NCBI GenBank assembly: GCA_002348425.1
Contig: DEBE01000160.1
Coordinates: 1-12,241 of the forward strand
DNA from: Alphaproteobacteria bacterium UBA2964
GTDB taxonomy: Bacteria; Pseudomonadota; Alphaproteobacteria; MPNO01; UBA2964
DNA length: 12,241 nt
Direction: 5' to 3'
Position 1 is the first letter of the stretch. Every line of letters begins with the position of its first letter. Below are positions 1-7,088 of this stretch, one piece after another. A program made the translations under genes and the position numbers. The notes below the pieces were generated by a model that searched no databases, was not told the origin of the DNA, and was given only the letters and a program-made list of their open reading frames with translations.

Positions 1-1
1 T

Positions 2-202
2 CCGGAAATCGCTCAAGTTCTGACTGTTAAAGATTTGAACCCTAGTCGCCTGATAGTGCAGGAACCTGCCCCAATACCCGAGAAAGAACTCAAACGTTCT
101 TATGAATGGATTAAAAGTTGGGGAATGTTATCTGAGACTCCTCAGGCATCAGATCTCGTTGACCTGAGTTCGCAGCAAAGGGCGCACTCGTTGAGTGAGT
201 AA
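2..202 (+). CDS. C-terminal end of a probable ABC transporter substrate-binding protein (partial)
   Basis: An open frame runs in from the left edge and stops with TAA at 200-202, giving the last 66 residues of a protein. The segment has an amphipathic stretch with YEWIKSWGML followed by SDLVDLSSQQ. This resembles the C-terminal helix region of NMT1/TauA-like periplasmic substrate-binding proteins of ABC importers, where a helix ending in W-x-x-x-G-L/M precedes a short D-L-V-D motif. That family assignment is inference from a short tail. The substrate cannot be told, and the rest of the transporter would lie to the left. It is followed by a 102-bp gap before ispG, so it need not share a transcript with it. 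Confidence 0.45.
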   Translation, partial: PEIAQVLTVKDLNPSRLIVQEPAPIPEKELKRSYEWIKSWGMLSETPQASDLVDLSSQQRAHSLSE

Positions 203-304
203 AAACTTCTCTCACACCCTAGGGAACCGTGTTATTAGTTAAGACGACTTATTGTATTACAGGAATAAAATTGTCAGATAACTTTTTAATCAACAGAATA
301 AGTT

Positions 305-1540
305 ATGACTAAAGTTGTAAATAAAATAGAACGTCGCGAGAGTGTGCCGGTACAGGTCGGAAATGTTACGATTGGGGGGGGTACGCCTGTCGTTGTTCAA
401 TCCATGACAAACACGGACACCGCCGATGTAGATGCGACGGCAAAGCAGATTTTACAGCTTGCGCAGGCGGGTTCTGAAATTGTACGGATCACCGTCGACA
501 GGGAGGAAGCCGCTGCTGCTGTGCCCCGTATCCGAGATATTGTCTACAACCAAGGAGTAGAAGTGCCGCTTGTCGGTGACTTTCACTATATTGGTCATCA
601 ATTACTGACTAAATATCCAGACTGTGCTGAAGCGCTTTCAAAGTATCGAATAAACCCTGGTAATGTTGGTTTTCGGGAGAAACGCGACATTCAATTTTCT
701 ACGATGATAGAAGTCGCACTAAAATTTGAACGTCCTGTCAGAATTGGTGTGAATTGGGGAAGTCTTGACCAAGAACTTTTGACCCACCTGATGGATGAAA
801 ATGGAAAAACACGATCCCCCCTTAAAGCCGCGGAAATTACTCGTGAAGCGATGATACAGTCTGCTTTACTTTCGGCTGAGCGGGCGCGTGAAATAGGAAT
901 GGGTTCGGAAAAAATTATAATTTCTTGCAAAGTCTCGGAGGTGCAGGATCTAATCAGGGTTTACAGTGAGCTCGCTAAAAGATGTAACTATGCCCTCCAC
1001 TTAGGCCTGACCGAAGCCGGCATGGGTTCCAAGGGTATCGTCGCCTCGACTGCGGGGATGGCTGTCCTTTTGCAGCAGGGGATCGGCGATACAATCCGGG
1101 TCTCTCTAACACCAGAACCCGGCGGAGATCGCACCCGGGAAGTGATTGTGGCTCAAGAGATGCTTCAGACAATGGGGCTACGTTCATTCATACCTTTGGT
1201 GACGGCCTGCCCGGGTTGCGGCCGGACAACTAGTACGGTTTTTCAAGAGTTAGCGATGAAAATTCAGACCTATATTCGAGAGAGGATGCCGGAGTGGAGT
1301 CAAACCTATTCAGGTGTTGAAGAGATGTCCGTTGCAGTGATGGGTTGTATAGTCAATGGACCGGGTGAAAGTAAGCATGCCAATTTGGGTATTAGTTTGC
1401 CGGGTACCGGAGAGGAGCCTTCCGCTCCGGTATTTATCGATGGCCAAAAGGAAATGACTCTTCGTGGTCCAAAGATTGCAGAAGAATTTCAAACGATTAT
1501 AGACCAATACGTTGAACGAAATTATCGGAGACACAACTAG
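305..1540 (+). CDS. ispG: 4-hydroxy-3-methylbut-2-en-1-yl diphosphate synthase (IspG/GcpE)
   Basis: This enzyme converts 2-C-methyl-D-erythritol 2,4-cyclodiphosphate to HMBPP, the penultimate step of the MEP isoprenoid pathway, in the cytoplasm with a [4Fe-4S] cluster. The 411-residue product begins with the typical [17 protein letters not shown] and [14 protein letters not shown] segments of the TIM-barrel domain. The C-terminal domain carries the cluster ligands: CPGCGR with Cys302 and Cys305, then GCIVNGPGE with Cys348 and Glu355. The spacing between the two cysteine motifs is longer than in E. coli, as in the long alphaproteobacterial form. The ATG at 305 fits the family N-terminus, although the Shine-Dalgarno sequence is weak. 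It stands alone, convergent with the exporter gene and only 5 bp from that gene's stop codon. It appears intact. Confidence 0.97.
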   Translation: MTKVVNKIERRESVPVQVGNVTIGGGTPVVVQSMTNTDTADVDATAKQILQLAQAGSEIVRITVDREEAAAAVPRIRDIVYNQGVEVPLVGDFHYIGHQLLTKYPDCAEALSKYRINPGNVGFREKRDIQFSTMIEVALKFERPVRIGVNWGSLDQELLTHLMDENGKTRSPLKAAEITREAMIQSALLSAERAREIGMGSEKIIISCKVSEVQDLIRVYSELAKRCNYALHLGLTEAGMGSKGIVASTAGMAVLLQQGIGDTIRVSLTPEPGGDRTREVIVAQEMLQTMGLRSFIPLVTACPGCGRTTSTVFQELAMKIQTYIRERMPEWSQTYSGVEEMSVAVMGCIVNGPGESKHANLGISLPGTGEEPSAPVFIDGQKEMTLRGPKIAEEFQTIIDQYVERNYRRHN

Positions 1541-1545
1541 GGTTT

Positions 1546-2469
1546 CTAAGTTGGGGTTTTGCCACCTGGTTTATTGACATCCTTGTCTTGGGCTTCCTGC
1601 TTGGTGAGAAGAAATGATGATGCGACGATTATAACGCTTCCAATCCAGACCCAGATTATTGGCCACTCGTTAAAAATAATGAGTCCAATCAAAGCCGCTA
1701 TGGGCAGGCGCAGAAAGTCTAGGGTGATAACTACTGTAGCGTCTGCGGCATGAAATGAACGGGCCAAAGCGCGCTGCGTAAGTGCCCCAAAGGCGCCAAT
1801 CAGGATCAACCAGGCAAATTGTTCAAGAGAAGGAGTTTTCCAAACAAAGAGTGCCACTATCAGTGCGTAAGGCGCAACAAATACCGCCTGATATATTGCG
1901 ATAGTGTCTGGGTGTTCCGTCCGTGATAGATACTTAATCATTATCGAATTGCAGACGCTCAGCATTACCGCTGCAAAGGCATATATAATCCCGGGGTTTA
2001 TTTCCTGAAACCCTGGTCGAACCACGATAAGAGCGCCAATAATCCCAATTCCTATCGCAACCCAGCGACGCGTCCTCGCTAGTTCCTCTAATATCAATAT
2101 CGCTGCAATACAGGCAAATACCGGTCTCGTAAATCCAATAGCAGCTATGTCACCAAGTGGTATAAAAGTAGCTGCGAGGAAAAAAAAGGTAACGCTCAGG
2201 TAGGCAGAAATTCCTCTAACTGCGAATAAAGGAAATTTTTTTGTCCTTAAACGGGCACCGTTATTAGAAAGGGCGGTGGGCAGTAAAAACATTAAGCCAA
2301 AAGTTGCTCGGAAGAAAACCACCACCAAAATCGATAGTTCTGGTGAAAGTGTGCGGGCCACTGTCATCATACCAGTAAAACAAGTACCGGCGCAGGTAAT
2401 CCAGAACCCGGCGCGTATGACACTAGGAAGGGTATTAAAACGATTACTAAAAGTTTGAAAAAATTTCAT
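1546..2469 (-). CDS. EamA-family (drug/metabolite transporter superfamily) exporter
   Basis: The 307-residue product is an inner-membrane protein with about ten hydrophobic segments arranged as two EamA repeats of five. Recognisable parts are the first helices (FWITCAGTCFTGMMTVAR), the loop RGISAYLSVTFFFLAATFIPLGDIAAIGFTRPVF, the glycine-rich helix WVAIGIGIIGALIVVRPGF ending repeat one, and WIGSVIIVASSFLL ending repeat two. A short charged cytoplasmic tail follows. The family exports or imports amino acids, nucleotides, drugs and other small metabolites. The substrate cannot be read from the sequence. It is transcribed alone, divergent from arfB (about 73 bp between starts) and convergent with ispG. 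Confidence 0.9.
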   Translation of the reverse strand: MKFFQTFSNRFNTLPSVIRAGFWITCAGTCFTGMMTVARTLSPELSILVVVFFRATFGLMFLLPTALSNNGARLRTKKFPLFAVRGISAYLSVTFFFLAATFIPLGDIAAIGFTRPVFACIAAILILEELARTRRWVAIGIGIIGALIVVRPGFQEINPGIIYAFAAVMLSVCNSIMIKYLSRTEHPDTIAIYQAVFVAPYALIVALFVWKTPSLEQFAWLILIGAFGALTQRALARSFHAADATVVITLDFLRLPIAALIGLIIFNEWPIIWVWIGSVIIVASSFLLTKQEAQDKDVNKPGGKTPT

Positions 2470-2542
2470 GGTTCGTTATAGGTGTCAGAGAGGAAGTGCG
2501 CTAGGGTCTGTGATTATAAAAGTTTGCTTCAAGAGACTAGTG

Positions 2543-2974
2543 ATGCCTGACGACCTGGTGTTTGAAAATTTGATGATTCCATACACATCACTAGTTGTGA
2601 CCTATATTCGTGCATCTGGGCCGGGTGGTCAGAATGTCAATAAGATATCCACTGCTGCGCAGCTGCGGTTTGATGCAAAACACTGTTCGGCAATGGACCC
2701 GAACCTTTTTAAAAGGCTGCAGCATATTGCCGGGTCTCGCATGACAAGTTCCGGAGTAATTGTTATTACTGCCAAACGATTTAGGTCAAGAGAAAGGAAC
2801 CGTGAAGACGCAGTTGAGCGGTTGCGCCAAATTATAAAGAATGCAATCGCAAGACCAAAATATCGTCATCCGATAAGGGTCGGGAAGGTTCAAAAACAAC
2901 GACGCCTTGAAAAAAAGCGTCGTAATGGCAACGTAAAGAAGGGAAGAAGTCGTATTCGCATGGATGATTTATAA
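2543..2974 (+). CDS. arfB: Alternative ribosome-rescue factor ArfB (peptidyl-tRNA hydrolase)
   Basis: ArfB releases nascent peptides from ribosomes stalled on truncated mRNA by hydrolysing peptidyl-tRNA. With the ATG at 2543 the product has 143 residues, the usual ArfB size (about 140). The release-factor catalytic loop is SGPGGQNVNK, with GGQ at residues 28-30. The C-terminus (about residues 105-138) is rich in Lys and Arg, as expected for the tail that threads into the empty mRNA channel. The frame stays open upstream to an ATG at 2468, but that start overlaps the divergent exporter's start and would add 25 residues unlike the family. The ATG at 2543 has AAGAGA about 8 bp upstream. It lacks the domains of a full-length class I release factor. 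Confidence 0.93.
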   Translation: MPDDLVFENLMIPYTSLVVTYIRASGPGGQNVNKISTAAQLRFDAKHCSAMDPNLFKRLQHIAGSRMTSSGVIVITAKRFRSRERNREDAVERLRQIIKNAIARPKYRHPIRVGKVQKQRRLEKKRRNGNVKKGRSRIRMDDL

Positions 2975-3022
2975 AATTAAAATTTTTCGGATGAGGGAAT
3001 GTCCTTGAAAGGGGAGAGGTGA

Positions 3023-3436
3023 ATGGTCAATAAGATAACGAAGTCTGAAGATGAGTGGAGAGAAAAACTAAGTCCCGAGCAGTTTCACGTTTGTCGTCAG
3101 GGTGGAACAGAAGCACCTTTTACAGGTAAATATAATGATTTAAATGGGGTTGGAATTTTTGTTTGTTCATGCTGTGGAAATCCACTATTTGATTCTAAAA
3201 CAAAATTTAACTCGGGGACGGGTTGGCCCAGTTTTTTTGCTCCATTATCAAAAGAGGCCGTTGAACTGCATGAAGATTATTCAATGTTCATGAAGAGAGT
3301 AGAGGTTAAGTGTGCGAAATGTGATGCGCATCTTGGTCATGTATTTCCCGATGGCCCCCCTCCAACCAATCAGCGCTTCTGTATGAATTCTGTTTCACTT
3401 CAATTTCAAGAAACTGAAACGCCCGTAGAAAAATAG
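3023..3436 (+). CDS. msrB: Peptide-methionine (R)-S-oxide reductase MsrB
   Basis: MsrB reduces the R epimer of methionine sulfoxide in oxidised proteins. The 137-residue product is full length for a stand-alone MsrB. Structural zinc ligands are two CxxC pairs: Cys48/Cys51 (FVCSCCGNPLF) and Cys97/Cys100 (VKCAKCDAHLGHVFPDGP). The catalytic cysteine is Cys120 in RFCMNSVSL. The position that often holds the resolving cysteine (SGCGWPSF in many family members) is Thr66 here (SGTGWPSF). The enzyme may therefore use another cysteine such as Cys24 or Cys50, or direct thioredoxin reduction. A strong Shine-Dalgarno GGGGAG lies at 3011-3016, 6 bp before the ATG. There is no signal peptide, so it is cytoplasmic. 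It lies 48 bp after arfB and could share its transcript. Confidence 0.96.
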   Translation: MVNKITKSEDEWREKLSPEQFHVCRQGGTEAPFTGKYNDLNGVGIFVCSCCGNPLFDSKTKFNSGTGWPSFFAPLSKEAVELHEDYSMFMKRVEVKCAKCDAHLGHVFPDGPPPTNQRFCMNSVSLQFQETETPVEK

Positions 3437-3478
3437 TCACCAAAAACCAAAGATTAAAATTAAATAGGAAAAATTGAA

Positions 3479-4330
3479 ATGATCCTCGTCACCTGTACTA
3501 CCGGAAAAACAGGCCAAGCCATTACCAGAGCTCTCGTATCCTCAGGAAAGCAGGTTAAAGCTATGGTTCGAAAGGTGAAGTCCGCCCAAACGGCCAGGGA
3601 GATGGGCGCAGCCGATGTAATTATGGCCGACTTAGCGAACAAAGACGAGGTGCTTAATGCTATGGAAGGAGTAAGCGCCGTATACTACGTCGCGCCAAAC
3701 ATGGACCCAAATGAGAGGTTAAACGGAGAAAATATAATCTCCGCTTGTCAGTCGGAAAATATCAATCATCTTGTTTTTCACTCTGTTCTCCACACGCAAA
3801 TAGAGGCCCTTCCACATCATTGGGAGCGTCATTTCGTTGAACAGTCGATAATTAATTCAGGAATTCCATTTTCCATTCTTCAGGTCGGCTCTTACATGCA
3901 AAATATGCTACCCATGTGGGAAAAAATGTTAGAAAGTGGCATTCATCGAATGGCTTATGATACAGAAGCACCAATGAGCTTGGTCGACCTTGAAGATGTA
4001 GCTGAGGTGGCCGTAAAAATAATAGACAATAGTAATTTCTTTAATGGAATTTTCGAGATTGCTGGTCCCTCCATCACTCTTCTTGAAAAGGCCAAAATTT
4101 TGACTTCTATATTGGGTAGGAAAATCATCGCTGAGAAACAACCACTCGCCCAATTTCTTGAACATGGAAAAGCGATTGGTTTGAGCAAATACACCCTGTC
4201 AATGATGTCTAAAATGTTTCCATACTATGATAAGCATGGCTTGGTCGGCAGTGACAAAGTGCTAGAATGGATTCTCGGTCGCAGACCAACAACTTTCGAT
4301 GAATTTGTTCGTCGTATAGCGGCGTCCTAG
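3479..4330 (+). CDS. NmrA/HSCARG-like NAD(P)-binding protein (atypical SDR family)
   Basis: The 283-residue product has an N-terminal Rossmann fold (MILVTCTTGKTGQAITRALV), a second strand ending in AMVRK that fits NADP binding, and the ADVIMADLANKDEVLNAMEGVSAVYYV segment typical of NmrA-like proteins. YMQNMLPMW and SLVDLEDVAEVAVKII further downstream also match. Family members act as NAD(P)H-quinone or azo reductases or as redox-sensing regulators. The reaction of this one cannot be assigned. The first glycine of the usual GxxGxxG dinucleotide motif (TGATGKTG) is Cys6 here, with Gly9 and Gly12 kept. It starts 42 bp after msrB, with AGGA about 12 bp before the ATG. Its stop codon overlaps the stop of the convergent DUF1989 gene in the palindrome CTAG. 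Confidence 0.85.
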   Translation: MILVTCTTGKTGQAITRALVSSGKQVKAMVRKVKSAQTAREMGAADVIMADLANKDEVLNAMEGVSAVYYVAPNMDPNERLNGENIISACQSENINHLVFHSVLHTQIEALPHHWERHFVEQSIINSGIPFSILQVGSYMQNMLPMWEKMLESGIHRMAYDTEAPMSLVDLEDVAEVAVKIIDNSNFFNGIFEIAGPSITLLEKAKILTSILGRKIIAEKQPLAQFLEHGKAIGLSKYTLSMMSKMFPYYDKHGLVGSDKVLEWILGRRPTTFDEFVRRIAAS

Positions 4331-4965
4331 GCTTCTGATTCATAAATCATCGCCTGAATTGGTTGACCAAATTCTGGTGCTGCCAAGTCCGGGCAGGCAC
4401 TCGCCGCTACAGCAAGGTCCATTTCCGCTCGAAAATCTATATAAATTGGTTCTTTGGGCCGGTTTGGGGAGTGTTTTATTTCGCCGGTTGAAGTATTAAT
4501 TTCTACGTGCTGAAAAAGATTTAACGGGCTAGGGATTAATTCTGGAGGAACATTCCATTGACGAAAACCATCCACTAAATTTTCCCAGCACCCGTGATCT
4601 GGAATGGGGATATCATCGCCGTGATGATACTGGTTTAATCTCCCTTCTTCTTTGGCTCGTGCATACCGAGGACCAGAGCAGGTTCCGTATTGCAAATCGT
4701 GATATCCCAATCCTGCAAATTGATCCTCAATAATAGTCATCATCGGGTTGTTTAGTTTGCTGTACAGAACGTCACCTTTTGTAATCCAAAGTTTCATGTT
4801 GTAGACCTTGGTACGAGCTTGATCGAACCGTTCATTAGTGTTTTTAAGACTAATACATGCAAAATCGATAATGGTCTTGGCTGTCAAACGCAGTATCTGT
4901 CCCTCGGTCATAGAGGCCCCCCAACCGGTGTTGGCTGGTACAAACTCATCGCTTATTATTTTCAT
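4327..4965 (-). CDS. DUF1989 / urea-carboxylase-associated family protein, paralog 3 of the tandem
   Basis: The 212-residue product belongs to DUF1989. That family includes the urea-carboxylase-associated proteins later characterised as carboxyguanidine deiminase subunits. Landmarks are the N-terminal GWG...GQILRLTAKTIIDF segment, YHDLQYGTC (His89, Cys96), PDHGCWENL (His124, Cys126), PSPLNLFQHVEI, and SACPD (Cys191) near the C-terminus. The His and Cys residues probably form the family's metal site (inference). It aligns without gaps to paralog 1. The start at 4965 was chosen because AAGGAG lies 7 bp upstream (complement of 4973-4978) and the N-terminus matches the sister proteins. A reading extending to 5064 would overlap the preceding gene. 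It is last in a three-gene set, 20 bp after paralog 2. The substrate is unknown. Confidence 0.88.
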   Translation of the reverse strand: MKIISDEFVPANTGWGASMTEGQILRLTAKTIIDFACISLKNTNERFDQARTKVYNMKLWITKGDVLYSKLNNPMMTIIEDQFAGLGYHDLQYGTCSGPRYARAKEEGRLNQYHHGDDIPIPDHGCWENLVDGFRQWNVPPELIPSPLNLFQHVEINTSTGEIKHSPNRPKEPIYIDFRAEMDLAVAASACPDLAAPEFGQPIQAMIYESEA

Positions 4966-4985
4966 TGTTTTTCTCCTTTTGCCAG

Positions 4986-5528
4986 TCAGGGTTGTAAAAT
5001 AGTGACTGTTGACTTTGCCCCTGAAGCGGAAGTTTCTGACGCCGGACAATTCATGATTGCACAAATTACGTTAATCTCGGCTTCCAATTCTATTGATACA
5101 TCCGTCTTTGGCCCTTTTGGCTTGGGCTTAATACGACCGTCCTGACTGATATCAAGGTTTCGAAAAAAACCGAGGGGGTCGGGCAGGTTTTCATAGGAAA
5201 TATTGATAGGAGATAATATAGATAGCATACCCTCGGCGCAGCCATGTCCAGATTGTAAATCATGTAATCCAATTCCGGAAAATCCATCTGTAAGGAATTT
5301 CATCATGGGATTATTCTGTTTGCTAAATAAACGGTGCCCAGCGGTTGGATACATGTTCAGGTTGTATATTCTTGTTCGCGCGGTATCAAAATATTCCCGT
5401 ATGTCTTCTCTTTTAAATGCATTAAAATCAATTACACTTCGACCGGTAAGTTTCAATATTTGACCGCGGTCTAAATTGCCCATCCATCCTTCTTGAGGGT
5501 TTACGGTTTCTTCGCTGATAATTTCCAT
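4986..5528 (-). CDS. DUF1989 family protein, shortened paralog 2 of the tandem
   Basis: At 180 residues this is about 30 shorter than its two neighbours. It shares the N-terminal part (GWM, RGQILKLTGRSVIDF, NNPMMKFLTDGFSGIGLHDLQ) with His89 at the same number. It then goes straight from HDLQSG into HGC (His95-Cys97), so about 29 residues including the Cys96 of the sisters are missing. After HGC it aligns without gaps (PDPLGFF) to the CP motif at Cys161. The conserved acidic/Asn context after HGC (TENL/WENL) is also altered to AEGM. The loss removes a putative site residue, so this protein may be a non-catalytic partner or have another role (inference). It starts 27 bp after paralog 1 with a weak ribosome-binding site. 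The reading frame is intact, so this is not an obvious pseudogene. Confidence 0.85.
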   Translation of the reverse strand: MEIISEETVNPQEGWMGNLDRGQILKLTGRSVIDFNAFKREDIREYFDTARTRIYNLNMYPTAGHRLFSKQNNPMMKFLTDGFSGIGLHDLQSGHGCAEGMLSILSPINISYENLPDPLGFFRNLDISQDGRIKPKPKGPKTDVSIELEAEINVICAIMNCPASETSASGAKSTVTILQP

Positions 5529-5555
5529 GACGATTATTTCTAAACTTCTATTTTG

Positions 5556-6188
5556 TTAAATTTCAAATACGGTTGCTTTGACTTCAAGTCCTCTTGTTTG
5601 TGAAGCCATATCCGGACAAGCGCTAAAACCAACTAGTAGCTCACATTCAGCAAGAAGTTCCAAGTTTACAGGTATTTCCGGACGGGTTTGAGTTCTTTCC
5701 ATACACCCAGTGTCTTGATCAATTTGCATATTTTGAAAAAAGTTTACCGGACTGGGAATATTTTCATATGGAATACCCCATGGTTCCAACGCCCAGGTAA
5801 GGTTTTCGGTGCAGCCGTGATCTGGTAATTTCATATCCTTGCCATGCAGGTATTCACCAAGCCGACCTTCTTCAGCGGCCCGTTTGTGCCTAGCTCGGCC
5901 GCACATACCAAATTGTAGGTCATGTGTTCCTTTACCTTTAAATTCATCCTTTATAAATTTTAAAAGCGGTTTGCCACTACGCGACAACATTTGGTGCCCT
6001 TCTTTAAGATAAATACAGTTGCTTGCCTCTTTTGTGACGGCTTGATCAAATGCCTCACGAAAATTATTGCGGTCAAAAGCTACAAAATCAATAATTGTTC
6101 GAGCGGTAAGCCGTAAAAATTGCCCGGCAATCAGTTCAGTCGCCCAGCCTGTATTTTTTGGGGCTATATATTCCTTTATTACTCGCAT
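5556..6188 (-). CDS. DUF1989 / urea-carboxylase-associated family protein, paralog 1 of the tandem
   Basis: The 210-residue product is the first gene of the leftward three-gene set. Landmarks: NTGWATELIAGQFLRLTARTIIDF at the N-terminus, THDLQFGMC (His89, Cys96), PDHGCTENL (His124, Cys126), IPSPVNFFQNMQI, and SACPD (Cys191). All key residues carry the same numbers as in paralog 3, so the two are full-length versions of one fold. Known family members work with a biotin-dependent urea or guanidine carboxylase in nitrogen acquisition. No such carboxylase, allophanate hydrolase or transporter is seen beside these genes, so a different role is possible. The ATG at 6188 has only a weak Shine-Dalgarno sequence. 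The promoter must lie in the divergent region to the right. Confidence 0.88.
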   Translation of the reverse strand: MRVIKEYIAPKNTGWATELIAGQFLRLTARTIIDFVAFDRNNFREAFDQAVTKEASNCIYLKEGHQMLSRSGKPLLKFIKDEFKGKGTHDLQFGMCGRARHKRAAEEGRLGEYLHGKDMKLPDHGCTENLTWALEPWGIPYENIPSPVNFFQNMQIDQDTGCMERTQTRPEIPVNLELLAECELLVGFSACPDMASQTRGLEVKATVFEI

Positions 6189-6514
6189 TTTGACTTGGTC
6201 TCACTATACCTCAATAGCACAATTAAATTTAAAAACGGCGAAGGGAACTATTCCAAGTAAGGATTTATCATTATTACTTTCCAGAATCTATCTCTTATTG
6301 GTGCCAAATGCGAAGCCTTCACTCACAAAGTAGAGCAGGGTATTGAAAAAAAGTTATTCAAGGTATGATAGTGTGTTTTTGGTGCCTTGTTTTGTCTTAA
6401 CGCCGCGAATTTGAAAAAAGTAGTATTCGAGTTAGAAATGTGGATTATTAGGGTCGCCTACTATGGATTCATAGCACCAACTTCAACTAATATTGCAAAA
6501 AGAAAGATAAATTT
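6189..6514. other. Divergent non-coding region between the DUF1989 set and the FMN reductase operon
   Basis: These 326 bp carry no convincing gene on either strand and should hold the promoters of both flanking operons. The octamer TTGGTGCC occurs twice in direct orientation (6298-6305 and 6379-6386), and its first seven bases occur once inverted (GCACCAA, 6474-6480). A small inverted repeat CTATG-gatt-CATAG sits at 6461-6474. These may be regulator-binding sites, but no regulator gene is adjacent. No riboswitch or tRNA structure was recognised. Confidence 0.5.
6343..6369 (+). promoter_or_regulatory. Candidate sigma-70-like promoter for the FMN reductase operon
   Basis: TTGAAA at 6343-6348 and TATGAT at 6364-6369 resemble -35 and -10 boxes facing the operon that starts at 6515. 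The 15-bp spacer is shorter than the preferred 17, and AT-rich DNA gives many such matches, so this is only a candidate. Confidence 0.22.
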
Positions 6515-7069
6515 ATGAGAATTTTTGCATTTGCAGGTTCACTTAGAAAAGAGTCTTTGAACCACCAATTAGCACAAATAATTAGTTCCAAACTTCAAGA
6601 TTCTAACGTCGATGTTGATTTAGCTAAATTTAGCGAATTTAACATGCCGCTTTTTGATGGTGATTTACAGAGTGTTTCCGGTATTCCGGATAGTACACAA
6701 AAATTGGCCGATCGCATTTCTATGGCGGATGGATTGGTCATTGTATCACCAGAATATAACCATGGTGTTCCGGGACCTTTAAAAAATGCCATAGACTGGT
6801 TATCGCGTATCAGACCTTTTCCCACTGCAGGGAAACCGTGTTTTCTGGCGTCCGCGGCCCCTGGCCTTGTTGGTGGAACACGAGGTTTAATTGCGATGCG
6901 GCCGGCTTTATCCTTCATGGGAGCGTGGATCTCGGGAGAAAGTTTTTCCCTTGCACAGGCTAACCAAATGATGGCAGAAGGCAAAATTGTAAATGATGAA
7001 CTTGATAAAATATTGAACGGAATGCTCGAAAGATTCACAAAGGTTACAGCCTCTCTTCAGATAAAATAA
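6515..7069 (+). CDS. NADPH-dependent FMN reductase-family flavoprotein
   Basis: The 184-residue product has a flavodoxin-like fold. The FMN phosphate loop is GSLRKESLNHQLA (starting at residue 8), and SPEYNHGVPGPLKNAIDWLSR (from residue 78) is the family's signature for binding the isoalloxazine ring. Relatives (ChrR, ArsH-like and azoreductase-type proteins) reduce quinones, chromate or flavins with NAD(P)H in the cytoplasm. The exact acceptor here is unknown. It is the first of three same-strand genes, with 19 bp to the acyl-CoA synthetase gene. It may supply reduced flavin or protect against quinones formed in that pathway (inference). The N-terminus MRIFAFAGSLR starts right at the first beta strand, which supports the ATG at 6515. 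Confidence 0.9.
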   Translation: MRIFAFAGSLRKESLNHQLAQIISSKLQDSNVDVDLAKFSEFNMPLFDGDLQSVSGIPDSTQKLADRISMADGLVIVSPEYNHGVPGPLKNAIDWLSRIRPFPTAGKPCFLASAAPGLVGGTRGLIAMRPALSFMGAWISGESFSLAQANQMMAEGKIVNDELDKILNGMLERFTKVTASLQIK

Positions 7070-7088
7070 GCTATTTGGATTTAAAGTT

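Noticed and set aside
2468..2542. Upstream extension of the arfB reading frame by 25 residues
   Set aside because: It would overlap the start of the divergent exporter gene, and the added residues do not fit the family. The ATG at 2543 has a ribosome-binding site and gives normal ArfB length.
4966..5064. Upstream extension of DUF1989 paralog 3
   Set aside because: It runs into paralog 2 in another frame. The ATG at 4965 has a strong AAGGAG, and its N-terminus aligns with the sister proteins.
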